NCBI GenBank assembly: GCA_023333565.1
Contig: JAJKFH010002594.1
Location: 620,001-684,000, forward strand
From: Puffinus mauretanicus
Taxonomy: Eukaryota > Chordata > Aves > Procellariiformes > Procellariidae
Length of the DNA stretch: 64,000 bases
Reading direction: 5' to 3'
Each line of letters opens with the position of its first letter. The first letter of the stretch is position 1. The translations under genes and the position numbers were made by a program. Positions 28,901 to 41,255 of the stretch are shown here, in pieces. The notes below the pieces were generated by a model. It ran no database searches, had not been told where the DNA came from, and saw only the letters and a list, made by a program, of their open reading frames with translations.

Positions 28901-31640
28901 GATACACAGAATAAAAGAAAATAGCCACAGCATCAGTGTGGCACTATTATCTGCACAAGGGTCTTGTGCTAGGTCAACAAGTAATCTCTGAGCTGGTTCC
29001 TGATCTGACATTAGTAGGGAAGAATATTACAGCTTGACCAAAATAATCTCTTTTATAGAAAACGGGGAAGAAATAAACTCACAGTCTGTCATCAGCTCCT
29101 CTGTTAAGCAACTGGGAGCATGACAATTCTAGGGCCAACTTTGAAATGCGTGTTTGAATGGGCTCAGCAAAATTCTGTTTTTTAATGGAACGTGTTTTAT
29201 ATACAACGAGATAGCTGGTCCAAAAAAGCCTATCTTGGCAGATCCCATTTCTATGGAATGAGACACAAAATTAATGTGAATGGGAGTTCATTTTAAAATG
29301 ACACATTAACTTAAAGCTTTCACTTCCATCTAAAGATATTTAATCTGTTCCTCTTGCAAGACTGATCGTTGTAACTTATAATTGTGAATTATTGTAATTT
29401 ATTTATTTAATAACAATAACGGTAGAGAAATGGTCCCTAACAGCATTTTTGTTCAAAAAGAACTATACTATACCTAAGCAGTCCCATTGACTTCATACTC
29501 CACTCTCAAAAATAGCAGGTGTATTAAAGCAGAGGTTTAGAAATGTTTAATAGGAAACAAATGTGTCAGAAAAATTTCATCCTCCTTCCTAGTTTGGTTA
29601 AATACATAGACTGTGGATCACAAACCCATCTACAATATTGGACTTGAGTTTAATTCCTTTTGGGGAAGTAAAATGAAGTAACATTCTTGGAAAAGGAGAA
29701 CTATTAAAAAATCAGATGTTCTGAGACATTATTCCACAAAACAGGAAACAGAGAAGTTAGAAAAAAATTTGCACACAATCGTATTTTAGAGCTATATCCT
29801 GCTCGTGGTCTTAAAAAGTATGTTCATTGACTGGCTGAAAGGTGTGTAACTTTATTTAGAATTGATCCACGCTCCAAGCAGTGGAGCTTGCCACGAAGTG
29901 TTAAGTAAGAGGTATTATAGAAAGACAATTACAAATTACAAATTCAAATTAAAGAAAGTACACTTGCAAGGTGAAGTAACATCTTTAATGTTTTCAGAGA
30001 GTAATAAGATCTTTACCTGATACAGTTTGCTTTTTCCAATGGTATGCTCTAATAGGTAATACTTCTTACTGCACTGGTACCTGTAAGTCTGACTGGATCT
30101 GATGGTACCACTGCTACTACTACTCCTCTTAATACTACATATTCATGTTAGGGAGCTACAAAGCAGCACTACTAGATTTACCAGTACCACAGATACATAA
30201 CCACATCATGGCACTGTTTGTATCATCCTTTACATCTGACACAGAAAGAAAAAATGCTAGTGTGAGCAGCATGGCACAGCCCTTCTCACCTCCTCTACCT
30301 GGTGCCATTCAAGTTCTGTGCTCCAGACCAGACTGTCTTTGTTGGCAGAGGTAAGAGCTTTACTTAGACCAAGATATGTCATGCTAAAAAGTAGGTAAGC
30401 TTTTGGGCTTGCAGATCTGAAATAGAAGCAGCAGACTCCAAAGCTATGTTCAAGACAAGAAAAATTACACAGGGTTTAATTTGTTACGTGTGAGAACAGG
30501 AAGTAAAAGAGACAAAATAAAGTTGTTTCTCCAGAGGAAAATGAGAAAGAAAAGCTATTTTTGGAATATGGAAAGATAAGTCAGGGTCAGAGGGTTTGTA
30601 ATATAACACAAAAGCAGTATTTCTATAGCATTTTGGTATCCAGCAGAGTTATGAATTTTGGTTCCCAGTCTCATTTTTGGAAGGTGTTCCTTAGTTCTTT
30701 GATGATCCAAATTAGAACAGGTATAGAGTAAATATTTTATATAAGACATCCCTCCGCTTGTATCTGCAAACTTTGAACTCTCTATTAATAGCATGGAGAC
30801 AAATAACAGGAAAAAAATGATAATTGTGAGGCAAAAACCTGTTCAGATAGAGAAGATAGAGACTGGAGTCATGATAGCATAAAGAAGAGAAAAAAGAGAC
30901 AAACGCCCAAACCGTGGTCAAAGCAATGTTAGTATAATGTGTTTCAAATCAAAGGAGCATATATACACACATATGCAATTCAGACAAGAGAAAAAAAGTT
31001 TATGGGTTTACCAATAATTGAATATAATATATTATAAAATTCTGTTACATATTTTTATAGCATACAAAATATATATTGTTTTACGTCATATTAAATAAAA
31101 ACCTTTTCTTACATATGAAGTTACTGAAAAAATTCAGAATATGCTTAGAATTCACTCCACAACAGCTCTTCCTTTTTCACCAAGGGCTCTGCTGATCATT
31201 GTATCATTGGGATACAAAGGAAGCCTCAAAAGGGGCTGTTTGGGAGCATAGGCTGTAAGCAGGAATGAAAAGGTAGTTTTTGTGTATACAGAAGTGTTTC
31301 ATCTGGAAAACAGTACAGAAATTGAACGGGTAAAGGTGTTATCAGTTGCTTCTGGACCACAGAGATCAGAATGACCATGATTTACCTTATAAGGCTGAAT
31401 TGCAGAGTGTTGTGATGGTACACAATGTTTTCCATTCTTCCCTTAATACTTACTGCAAGCCATTCATAAATTCTTCCTTTATGTATGTATGGCTTTTTTT
31501 CAAATCTACATTTCATTCTTTTTCTTCCTGAAGGAATCAAAAATTAGGTTAAAATCAAAGTTTCCCTATTTTAGAGGAAAAGAAGATTAGCAAAAATTGA
31601 ATTTTCTATTGGGAAATTATTCTAATGGGAATAATTGTCA

Positions 31641-31662
31641 CCTCTCTCTCTCTATATATATA
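31641..31662 (+). repeat. Short (CT)n(TA)n microsatellite
   Basis: CTCTCTCTCTCT is followed directly by TATATATATA. It is a 22-base simple repeat. Confidence 0.85.
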
Positions 31663-32801
31663 GTGGGATACTTATGTAAGACTTATCTTACAAGATCACA
31701 CCACCAGAAAAAGAGAGGAAAAAGTGAGAGACACTAGTTAGCTCTCCTAGGAGACAGATGTAGAAGCCAAGGCAGAATCAAGTAAATATAAACTTTTTTC
31801 CCCCCAGTCTTAAAAACTGATAGGAATGCACAGCTTAATGTCTGCATAGGTTTGAGCCATCTCAAAGGTCATCCGTTTTCCATCTGTTATGTATCCGTGC
31901 ACTGTTTTATAGTTTGGAATCATCTGTCAGTGTGAAAAGCAGAGGCTCATCGACCCCTTAGTTTTTCAGCATTTGGTATTTCTTCAGACCATGATGGGTG
32001 ATCATCCATGTAACTACTGCACTCTGTTCACTTTCAACTGCATTACCATCTCTGGACATCTTGCTAATATGCATGAAGCAAGAGTGATTTTTCAGTGTTT
32101 AAAAACTGGGCTGGAAAAATAATCAGAAAAAATTTTCCTACTGTCATTTTCAACACTGCTTCAACTAATAATACTCTTTCAAATCAGAAAGGATTCAGAA
32201 AAGGCTAACACTCCTATTTGTGGACTGGTAAGGAAGGAAATATGATAAAAGAATGAAGCATAACATTGTTTATGCTACATTTACTGACTGCCTAGCATAA
32301 TTTACTATAGGGAGCTCTTAGCTAGCTAATAAGGCTAATATCTAATAAGTTAGCTAGTGGCACAACACATCAACATGCAGTTTTACATGCTGGGTAGCAA
32401 AAACATTAGGTTTAAAATAGCATTTTTGTCTGTTCAATGTGTTAAAGTACTCTTCAAACATTACAAAGAGGCAAAATGCTTCCCCTTTTAATGAACATTT
32501 GAAATATGCAAGTTTTTGCCTGAGGCTGCAGCTGCTGGGCCAAACTGGGCAGAGAGCTATGGCCATGTTGACTCAGGTTCTCCTTGCTTCCAGAGCCTCC
32601 TTCAGGATGCAGTGTGTAACAGGCACTGGGCTAAAATAAGTATCAGGCTAAGTGTGAAAAAACTGTTCCTTCAAGGTGTCAACAGGACACTAAACAAATA
32701 CAATACCCATAGTTGGCGGCAGAAGATGCTCCATGACACAGTGCAGTCTTCCAGCATTTCACTACCCTGTAACACAGCTCTAGCTCCTTGTGAGTTCTGA
32801 G

Positions 32802-32839
32802 CTCCTTTTTATCTTTTCATCTCCTTTTTATCTTTTCAT
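32802..32839 (+). repeat. Perfect 19-bp tandem duplication
   Basis: The unit CTCCTTTTTATCTTTTCAT occurs twice head to tail without mismatch, consistent with a recent slippage event. Confidence 0.9.
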
Positions 32840-33432
32840 CACTGTGCCACTTTATTTTAGTATCAGTTTAAATCATTCATTTGCTCACTCCATCAGACTT
32901 CACTTTCTCCAAGAGATACCACAGCAAAGAGGTCTGTAAGCTCTCGGCAGTCCTAAGCACTCTGGACATCTGCCCTTCAAACTGAAGCCATGCAGCTGCT
33001 TCTTGGCAATTTCCTATATTCCTAGACTTCACTGCAGCCTTCCAAATTTTTGTAGAGTGGTGAATGACCAGTTGTCCTCTACCTGAGGCCTGATTTTGAT
33101 CTCCATGGCTATTTTCTTTAGAAAATCTCTCCTCTGGTTTGCCCTATTCACTACCATCTTGGCAAGATGGGTTTACTTCACACAGCTCTCGATCCATAAC
33201 TCCAACACACGAATCCTCTACCTCATGATGTGAGTGGACAATGGCCCAGATCCTCAGCTTTCTTCTACAGAATCAGAAGGAAAACACAATGTGCTTCCAT
33301 CATTTATTAACAAATGCAAACTTGGTTAACTAATACAATAAGTAAACAACAAACTACTTCATGTGGGTGTACATTGGCAAGTTCTTCATGGCTTGCATTA
33401 TACAAGTTTTTTCTCCCTTTCTTTCCTGTTAG

Positions 33433-33532
33433 GCAGGACATCATCAGTGACCTGACTGTGAAGTTTCTAGAAGAGAATAGAAACTTTTCCTCACTGAAAC
33501 CAGTGGGAGATTTGATGATCACTTACAGGGGA
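33433..33532 (+). other. Candidate coding exon, gene unknown
   Basis: A strong pyrimidine tract (TTTTTTCTCCCTTTCTTTCC) and GTTAG acceptor precede an open segment, and GGGGA|GTAAGT follows as donor. The only open frame runs through the whole segment and reads through both sites; its middle reads DLTVKFLEENRNFSSLKPVG. Using the second AG, four bases further on, would give a 96-bp exon of 32 whole codons in phase 0. No family is recognised and no neighbouring exon was found on this strand. A chance combination remains quite possible. Confidence 0.22.
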
Positions 33533-35115
33533 GTAAGTTTTCGACTGTTCTCAAGTTCTTATGGAAAAGAGATTGAAATAAAAAGGATTGAAAAAAAAAA
33601 CAAAACACCTCAAATTTGGCAGCTTTTTCTATTTTGTTTCTTTTTCTATTTTATTTTACTTTATTCAGTTACCCATTCCATATGGGTTAAGAGTGAAGGA
33701 AGCCAACTGCTTCACAAGAGCACTTTGCAGAAACCTCTCAGGAAAACCAGAGGGTCTCAGGAAATCTGACCAGTAGCAATTACAGAAAGCTTAGAGTATG
33801 ACTAAAAGTGTGATGCACCTTGACGAAAAATGGAATTAGCAAGACTTCAAAAGGCTTTAGTGGTTTACATCAACATATGGCAGTCTCAATAAACAACTCT
33901 GATCAAAGTATGACAGTTCAATGAATCCTGTGGGTATGATACGAACAGAGTGTGAACAGTGCTCACTGAATGCAGTAAAAATGACAGATTTCAGGAAACT
34001 CAGGAAATTAAGATGCTTGCAGGAAAAGATTCTGGAAATAAAAAATACAGCTCAGTAAAGTCTGTTATCAGTTACACATCCCACTGGATAGAATGCTGAA
34101 ATAAATTTAAAAAACCCTGATTGTTTTAATTCATAAAATGGAAAAGTCACTAAAAATTTCGTGAGTATAACTGCATAGTTTTAACTCACTGTTAAGGCTC
34201 AAGCTGCTGTTACTTAAGTACAATTAAACATATTTGGAAAAGTCATCTTGAAATAAAGTTAATGGAGGAAATTTTATCCTTCTCCAAGGATTATTTATGT
34301 GGAAGACAATCAGACATTAGAGTGACCAGTGACAGTGTAGAACTCTATTAGAGATTCATGATTTTAACGAAAATTAGTATGAAAAGAATTTGTACAAATG
34401 TTGAAAATCCATCAAACTATTTTGTTAATTGAAAACTATGGGTTGTAGAACAAAGAAAGCCTATAGTTGTTTAAAAATGGATTACCAGGAATGATTTTGA
34501 TACTCATGGGACACCTGCAAAATCTGGGCAGATTGTGTTAATTAAGAGAAATGGATAGCTGCTACCAAAACAAAGGACCTTGGGAATACACTGAGTTGAT
34601 TTCACTAAGATGAAAATGTACTGTGTCATGGAGTATTCTTTAATCTGACTCACTACCTGGCTGATGTAAATGTTCTCCTTGGCTTTCACTTGGGAAAATG
34701 ATAAAAAGTAAGGTGGAGTTCTAGTGTTCCACAAAATAACATTGTCCGACCTTCAATCTCAGTGCCATACAATGAAAACTGTATGCCTAAACTATACATG
34801 AACTTCAAATCAGAGTATTAGGTTTAGAGTATTTTGACATTAAAGCTCCTGAATGCTTGCCAGACTAAACTGAAGTGTCTTGCAGTAGTGGGGAAAAAAT
34901 GAATTTTTCCTTACCCGAGGGGACAGGTTTCTGTAACAATTGTAACTTTTTTATTCAAATACCTCAAAAAAGAAAGCTAAAGTAATGCTCATAAAGATTT
35001 CTGAATCTTTAAGCAACTGTTCTGGAGATTGACTTGCTTTAGAATAAGAACAGATTTTTTTGGGGGAAAAAAAAAAAGGCAAAACCAAACCCATACTTTC
35101 TTGTTGAGAAAGAAT

Positions 35116-35178
35116 GGTATCCTCAGCTGAAAGCAGCCATGGTATCCTCGGCTGGTATCCTCGGCTGAAAGCAGCCAT
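35116..35178 (+). repeat. Nested short duplication (25 + 13 + 25 bp)
   Basis: A 25-base unit beginning GGTATCCTC and ending AAGCAGCCAT occurs at 35,116-35,140 and, with one difference, at 35,154-35,178. Between them is a 13-base partial copy of the unit's start. This is a slippage-type duplication; the open frames on the minus strand here are by-products. Confidence 0.9.
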
Positions 35179-36234
35179 GACACGGTTTTAACAAACCTTA
35201 CTGAAACAGCTAGAGGGAAGCTATCAGTATTTATTGGCCAACAATCTCATTTTCTTAATGTCTTAGTAAGAGAAAAAATGTTGGCTGCAATCTCATATCA
35301 TTTGGAAGTAAATTAAATAAATGATGAATTGTGGTTTTGGATGCTCATCTGAATGTACTAGAGCTGTAGCCTGAAAGGTATTTTATTTGCTTGGTTGAAC
35401 TTGTATTATGATTAATTTTCTGCTAATGCTTTTAGTTCAAATACTCTCAACTGAAGGATATCTCAGATAAAAAAAGAATCTCTGAAATAAAAACTGTAAG
35501 CCAATAATACGGATCCAGAAGATTTTATGCATCCACCTCATTTTATCTTAAATCGCAGTATTAGAGATTAAATTATTTATTCAGATAAATGCTTACATTT
35601 CTTGAGAAAGTAAATTGCTGCTTATTGGCTTTGTGAAGGAAATTTCAACAGTGCACTGTGCACTCACAACGTCCGAACTGTGATGCCTACTTTGTAACAC
35701 AAAGAAGTTCTAGAGAAGTATGTGCTTTTCTTAGGTTCATCTGTTTCCTATAATTTCAAAGAGATACTGCTGGTTTAGGTATACAAACTAGAAAGTATTA
35801 GATTTTGTTTAAATACTCAAGAAAACACTTCCTGAATTGTAGAGCTAAACCTCAGTGATGTCGTGCCCTTGGCATCACCTGGAGTACTGCAGGAGGAGAA
35901 AGTATTATTTTTAGCTCACTATTTTGACACTTTTAACTGCAGCTGAGATGGACTGATGTGGTAGAGGTCACATGAGATAAAAACCAAGACTGAATAGCTT
36001 GGAAACTGTTGAGACAGTTTCCAACTGGAAACTCTACTACAACTCTGAAGTAGTTGGTTGATACACTTGGAAATGTACTGAAATGTTAGCTCCAGAAGGG
36101 CCAAAATACACTGCATATATTTCTCAAAGGATTTATGCCTTTTTTTCAGTAAGTTCATGACATATAGAACAGCATAATGATCTGCCAGCAGGTGCTCGGG
36201 GGCTGCTGTCAGGCCCCCCACCATGTTGTCTATG

Positions 36235-36280
36235 CCCCAGGCTGAACCACACCCTGTCCCTCAGCCTCTCCTTACAGTTT
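36235..36280 (-). mobile_element. Short CR1 ORF2-like remnant
   Basis: Read on the minus strand, this segment encodes CKERLRDRVWFSLG, close to the conserved '[15 protein letters not shown]' block near the C-terminus of bird CR1 ORF2 (the intact form is visible in the copies at 50.5 and 52.4 kb). The similarity stops on both sides after about 45 bases, so it is a heavily eroded or chimeric fragment, or a coincidence. Confidence 0.35.
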
Positions 36281-36869
36281 CTGTCCAAAGGAATTGCTGT
36301 TTTGTTTTGTCCAGAGACAGTTGAAGGGTAAATCAAGTTCCTTTAGACTAAGGCCCCAGTTAAAGGTTAATATAACACATTGGACTATATCATAGGAAAT
36401 ACAGGTTCTATAGGTATATTAGTACAACACAATTCGGTACTATGCATCGCATTAAAGCTTCCTTGGAATTTAACTTAGTTGTTTTAAGCCCTCTGACATT
36501 CATATATAGGCAATGCAGGCTTGCCAACAGCTCATAATCATATAACATAGAAGTTGCAATTGTTTGTATTGTCTTCACTGTTACAGGGATAATTTTTGAG
36601 TTTCCTTACCTGAGAGACCATCTCTGTGATTCCAAGGCCAATGAGGTGTTCAGTACAGTTAGCATGGGCCACAAAACTCACAGTGGGAAATCTGCAGGAC
36701 TTAATTTCTGCTAGAAGGTCTCTGCTTTGAATGTCCACTTTTGCAAAATCAGTGAGGCTGAAACAGATCAGAACTTTTTCAAAAAGATACTAACAGTAAG
36801 ATATCTAAGTAAAATCTCTAGGAAAACTATGGTATTAAATGTGAGCCTAAAACCCATAGTTACCATCTC
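36281..36869. other. Non-coding flank around a candidate exon
   Basis: Apart from the candidate minus-strand exon at 36,610-36,757, nothing is recognised between the CR1-like remnant and the decayed LTR. Confidence 0.4.
36610..36757 (-). other. Candidate coding exon, weakly thioredoxin-like
   Basis: On the minus strand an acceptor (TTCTGATCTGTTTCAG, with a branch-point-like TTCTGAT) is followed by 148 bases, 49 codons of which are open in one frame, and by a strong donor TCTCAG|GTAAGG. One codon base is carried in from an upstream exon and the exon ends in phase 0. Composition is balanced rather than purine- or T-skewed. The translation includes FAKVDIQSRDLLAEIKSC, then RFPTVSFV. This order (AKVD, a helix with LLAE, then a Pro-Thr step into a strand) loosely resembles the second half of a thioredoxin fold around its cis-proline. 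That is inference: the CxxC-bearing half was not found upstream, and no gene is recognised. A decayed LTR lies just upstream, at 36,870. Confidence 0.3.
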
Positions 36870-37410
36870 TGATTGCTGGGGGGTGGAGGAGGCGGTGGGG
36901 TAACCTTGGCAAACAGCCAAATGCCCACCCAGCTTCTCACTCCCTCCCCTTCTTTATCAGGATAAGGGAAGAAAACAGGATGAGAAAGCTCATGGGTCAG
37001 GATGAAGACATGAAGATTGCTTACAAGTTACTGTCACGAGCAAAACAGACTAGACTTGGGGAAAATTAATTCAATTTATTGCCAGTTAAAATAGTTTTGG
37101 GTAGTGAGAAACAAAGAGAAACATTAAAGCAACATCTTTTTGCCCCTCTTTCCCAGCTCAACTTCATTCCCTCACTTCCCATTCCTCTCCCCCTGCCCCA
37201 AATGCTGGAGGAGTGGATGGGGCAGGTTACGTTCAGTATATAGAGGTTTTTCTCTCTGCTCCTTCTCTCTCAAACTTTCCCCCTGCTCCAGTGTGGGCTC
37301 TCCATGAACTGCAGTTCCTCCAGGAATATCCAACTGCTTCAGCGAGAGGTTCTCCACGTGGCAGCCTCTGGCTTCTCCTCACACAGGCCACCCCTGCGGT
37401 GTCCAGCACC
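36870..37410 (-). mobile_element. Decayed avian ERV-type LTR fragment
   Basis: The order of blocks matches a bird ERVL-like LTR read from its 3' end: a GC-rich CAGCCAAATGCCCACCCAGC start, AAAACAGGATGAGAAAGCTC, ATGGGTCAGGATGAAGACAT, a TACTGTCACGAGCAAAACAG block, the TTGGGGAAAATTAATTCAAT polyadenylation-side block, then CTCCAGTGTGGGCTCTCCAT-type repeated units. Boundaries are fuzzy, no target-site duplication is visible, and the 5' part of the LTR appears missing. It is more diverged than the LTRs at 40.2 and 57.0 kb, so probably older. The family assignment is from memory of bird repeats. Confidence 0.6.
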
Positions 37411-40191
37411 TAAGCATGGACACTTGATACACTGATATAAATGTTAAATGATCCAATCAATGCATTCTCACCTGGCATGCACCGATTTGCCACTTGTACA
37501 TGAACTTTGGATGAAAATCATAGAAGTTTTAAAAAATCAGAAAAAGATTTAACTCAAATTTAAATGAGTAAAGTTTTCTCAGGCCTATCAATATTGGATC
37601 CCATGGTTCTCATGAAAGCCTTTCTGTTAACATTACTAAATTCTGTCTCAGCCTATTAAAAAAAAGTATCTTAAATTAAAACAAATTAAACAGCAATTTA
37701 AAAACACTATCATGTCATGTCATAAAATTTGGAATCACTTTCATTCTCTGTTTTTCACAGATAAAAGAAGACATTTACTAAGGAAGGTGCAAGGAAAATA
37801 CTAGCAGCAGGTCTCATTAAGTAAAAAAGAGGCAAATAGAAACCCCGATCTGAATAAAAGTATATCCTCTGACAGTTAAGTTCCAATGGGATATAACAAT
37901 ACCACATACAGACAAAGTAATGAATAAATATGTCTCATCCGAGTGTTTCTCTTCATATCTCCACTTGTTTGTTAATTCCCATAGGTCTGTTTTTATAGCA
38001 TAGCCATGATAATGTGCTCTCACAGAAGGAAGGTAATATTCTCTTTCTAGCTCTCTTTGGAACAAAACTGATTTTTTTTTTTTGTGTGTGCATTTAGAGG
38101 CAAAGCAGAATTTAATAGTGTTTATTCTGTCATTAAGCTGAATAGAAAAATGCTCATCTAATGTTCCAAGGTAATTCAAAAAGAATATGCCAATATCTGG
38201 GGAGAGTTTGTGCATGTTGCTTTTTCAGAGAAGAGAAAAGACTGGATGTTTTCCTGCCATAAGGGCATAAATAGTTTTCTGTTGGACTGCTGCAAGCCCA
38301 AAGAGACATCACTGACTCTGACAGAGTTACTCTGAATTAACAGAAGTGTGACTCAAAGTAGAAGCTGATTCTCTGAATTTAGATTAGAAGAAAATAAGCT
38401 TATTCCAACCTTCCTGATTCCAAGAGCTCACAGATATTTTCATAATATTGTTACTTATAGAAAGCATGCAGCATAACTATCAAGCAACTGGAAAATCAGA
38501 GAACTTAAGTATAAGTTTGTTAATCAGCACTGCGGTTGTTTCATCAGCAAAACCCCTTCTGTTCTTATTTACATCTTTTAGCATTGTAAATCCACTAAAA
38601 GCAATGCTTCTGCTGTAGGGATTCTTAATATGAAATGAATTAATCAGTGATTCTAGAGGAGCCGATGCCATAACTGACATAAACAAAATTAGATCTGGCT
38701 GCCAGCAGGGCTCTTTGAAGGTGCCAGGGTTTTGGGACACTGTGGGTGCAGTGCAGCAGTGTGAGTGTGCCTGACCACAGATACCAACATACGTGATGTG
38801 GAGTCTTGTCTCACTGTGCCCTTGATGTAAAGACTCCCTGAACTTAAGAGGTAGATCCAACTCAGCAGTTAACCTATCAACTGTAGGACTTAAAATGGCA
38901 ATGAGCTCTAAGTATTTGATTTTCTGTAAAGCTGACTTTTTGATGTACTGTCTTTTTTTTCCATCTCTTTTCAGCCTTGATTCAGATATTCACTGACCTG
39001 CTACAAAGGAATGCAAGTCTACTTTCTGTAATGCATATTTTTTGTATGTTAAATGCAGTAATAAACAGATGCTTCCATAGTACATGTATTCAATTCTTCA
39101 CTGTTCATCTATACCAAAATCAAGAACAGTTTGAATTAATTTCACTTAGCTGTGTCATTCTAGGAAACATCTTTTTGATGAGCACAGTACAGCTAATATG
39201 CAGATAAAATAGGAATGTTTTCTGCAATAAAGTGTGGTTAGATGTGTCTTTTTATAAATTTTTTTTTTTTTTATATACAGTGGGTATATTGGTAATATAA
39301 TATGTTATCATGATGTATTCATCACACTTTTAATTTTTTTTTTTTTTTTATTATTGGTAAAGACAGAAAAAGGAGCTATAGGTCTCTCTCTTTAGTTTTA
39401 CTTTCCCGAGACTGGACAATATTGTATACTAACTCTGAGTCACATTGTGGGGACTGGGTTTGAAAAAGGTCAGGTAGCTTCATTTTCATGCAATAAAGAA
39501 AAAGAAACCAAGTAGCACTAACTCCAGATCACCTTAACAATCAAAGAACTCTCAAGTTCGGCTGCAATTAGGATTTAATGCAGTGCTTGTTGTAAATGAT
39601 AATTATAAAGAATCCATTATATGTTGTGCAGGATGTTTTGTGAATTTCAAAAGGGCTTTTTCTGTAGCTCAGCATTAATTAAGCATTGGTTATGAACACT
39701 TAGATACATGACTGTCAACTTGCCAAGTTTTAGACAACAGACACTAGGTTTTATAGTGCATCAAAACCACACAATGACAGTCACAATAAAAAATGCCACA
39801 AAGATAAATGAAGAAAAATGTAGAGGTTTATTTCTGTAATGCATATTTCATTTTGTACCAAATCTGTTTCAAGAATCAGCATCTATTCTGCAGTTCAGAA
39901 CTCTTACTTCCAAGTTCATTGTACTCTTCCCGTGCTAACCAAGTGTCATTTGCTGAAATTTAAAAATGACTAACCAGTTTCTGGTAAGCTATTTTGTTAG
40001 GAAGACCAAACAAACACTGACATGTGTAAGTCCTGATTCTGTAATTGGTAATCATACAAGGGTCATGTGAAATCAAGGAGAGAAACAGCTGAGTGGTCTA
40101 AAAATTATTCCCTGGTATCATTCTGAAAGGTTCTCTGCGGAGTTTTTAAGGTAAGCACATGAGGCACTAATTTTAGAAACTGTTTTACTTG
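37411..40191. other. AT-rich non-coding stretch
   Basis: Two minus-strand open frames of 132 and 126 codons (37,817-38,215 and 38,480-38,860) are the longest frames of the interval. They have no recognisable domain, and one or so of this length is expected by chance in 64 kb of AT-rich DNA. T-runs of about 16 bases occur near 39,262 and 39,336. No gene is called. Confidence 0.5.
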
Positions 40192-40510
40192 TGTGGTGGT
40201 GCATTTCCCCCCCACTCCCTGGACCACTCTACGACCTCAGGAATTCCCATTAGGCCTTGGCCTTTGTGTAATGAGTTGGGCGGTTAAGCATTCCTTTACT
40301 GTGCCAGGAACTCCTGTTGCCTGGCCAAGCTGAAGGAGAGCGGGGATAATTCGTCATCCCCTGACAGCCTTGGAACATCCTTATCTGGATCGTAGCTTGA
40401 GTGGAACGGTACCATTGTTACTGGAATCTTGAGAATTCTAGTAACTACTGACTCAGACTGTGACCAGGATGGAAATTTGCGGATGACTAGAGCCAGTCAT
40501 CTTGCGACCC

Positions 40511-40516
40511 TATAAA
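40511..40516 (+). promoter_or_regulatory. LTR TATA box
   Basis: TATAAA lies about 320 bases into the plus-strand solo LTR, followed by a GC-richer segment; this is the expected U3 promoter position. Whether the LTR is transcriptionally active is unknown. Confidence 0.6.
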
Positions 40517-41010
40517 CAATGGTCCTAAGTGAGGTCCTTTGAGCTCTCCTGGACCGCAGCGGGCCGTGACCAGCATCTCCCTCTGAATGGGATGCCTCTC
40601 AGAGCTCGCAAACTCTCAAGTCTGCAAAGTTCGGAGGACCATCGCCGAAAGCTGATGACAGGAACTGGGCCGAAACCCTTCACTCCTTGAGGCTCAACCC
40701 TTGCCTGTTGAGAAATGCTGAGACATTTGAAGTGAATATTTCATGGAACTCAAGGGGAATTTTTAACTGGTATACTTTTGTACATTTATATATATTCTTG
40801 TGTGTGAATTGATTTAGGTATCCGATAGCAAGTATAGTATAAATATTGCCATCTCATATTTATAATTAAGTCACTGTTGTGATTGTAGTAAATATTATTG
40901 ATTCACCTTGTAAATGTTAAATTAGTCCATGATTAAGTGTTGCTAAAATCTTGTGATCCACCTTAAAACTGTAAATGAAACTTAGACTGCTGCTAGACAC
41001 ATATAGTCCC

Positions 41011-41255
41011 TTAGACATAAACCGTTGACCAAGGCTGAGACTAGGAGTGGATCCAGCCACACCTAAGCTCCATCAGGAGTTGAGAAAGCAAGGGGGTCCA
41101 CTCTGAATGTCGTTACTCACTGGGAGGATTTCCTTACTCTTTGTATTAGACATAAACTGTTGTCCAAGTCTGAGACTCCATCAGGAGTTTAGAAAGCAAG
41201 TGGGTCTTCTCTGAACCTCGTGATTCAACGGGAGGGTATCCCTTGCCCTTTTGCA
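41011..41255 (+). repeat. Tandem duplication inside the solo LTR
   Basis: Two units both begin TTAGACATAAAC: 41,011-41,145 (135 bp) and 41,146-41,255 (110 bp). They share the blocks GAGACT, CCATCAGGAGTT, AGAAAGCAAG and the closing CTTTTGCA/CTTTGTA end. The second unit lacks 27 bases present in the first between GAGACT and CCATCAGG. The units differ at many positions, so the duplication predates this insertion or is old. Confidence 0.88.

Larger units (their letters stand above)
22979..36234. other. AT-rich non-coding stretch
   Basis: No gene is recognised. The longest open frame is 117 codons (25,234-25,587, plus), with no recognisable domain and a length expected by chance at this scale. 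A candidate exon at 33,433 and small duplications at 32.8 and 35.1 kb are listed separately. Confidence 0.5.

Noticed and set aside
30017..30080. Minus-strand 64-base segment between an ACTTACAG acceptor and a TATCAG|GTAAAG donor
   Set aside because: The donor is poor (GTAAAG), the acceptor lacks a pyrimidine tract and the open frame reads through both sites.
33314..33769. 151-codon plus-strand open frame taken as one gene
   Set aside because: Its two ends look like intron sequence: the pyrimidine tract translates to Phe/Pro-rich residues and the T-rich 3' part to Phe runs. Only the central splice-flanked segment was kept as a weak exon candidate.
37817..38215. 132-codon minus-strand open frame
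   Set aside because: It is the longest frame outside the splice-read segment at 33.3-33.8 kb, but has no domain or coding-like composition; about one frame of this length is expected by chance in 64 kb of AT-rich DNA read in six frames.
38480..38860. 126-codon minus-strand open frame
   Set aside because: No recognisable domain, no splice context and a chance-compatible length.
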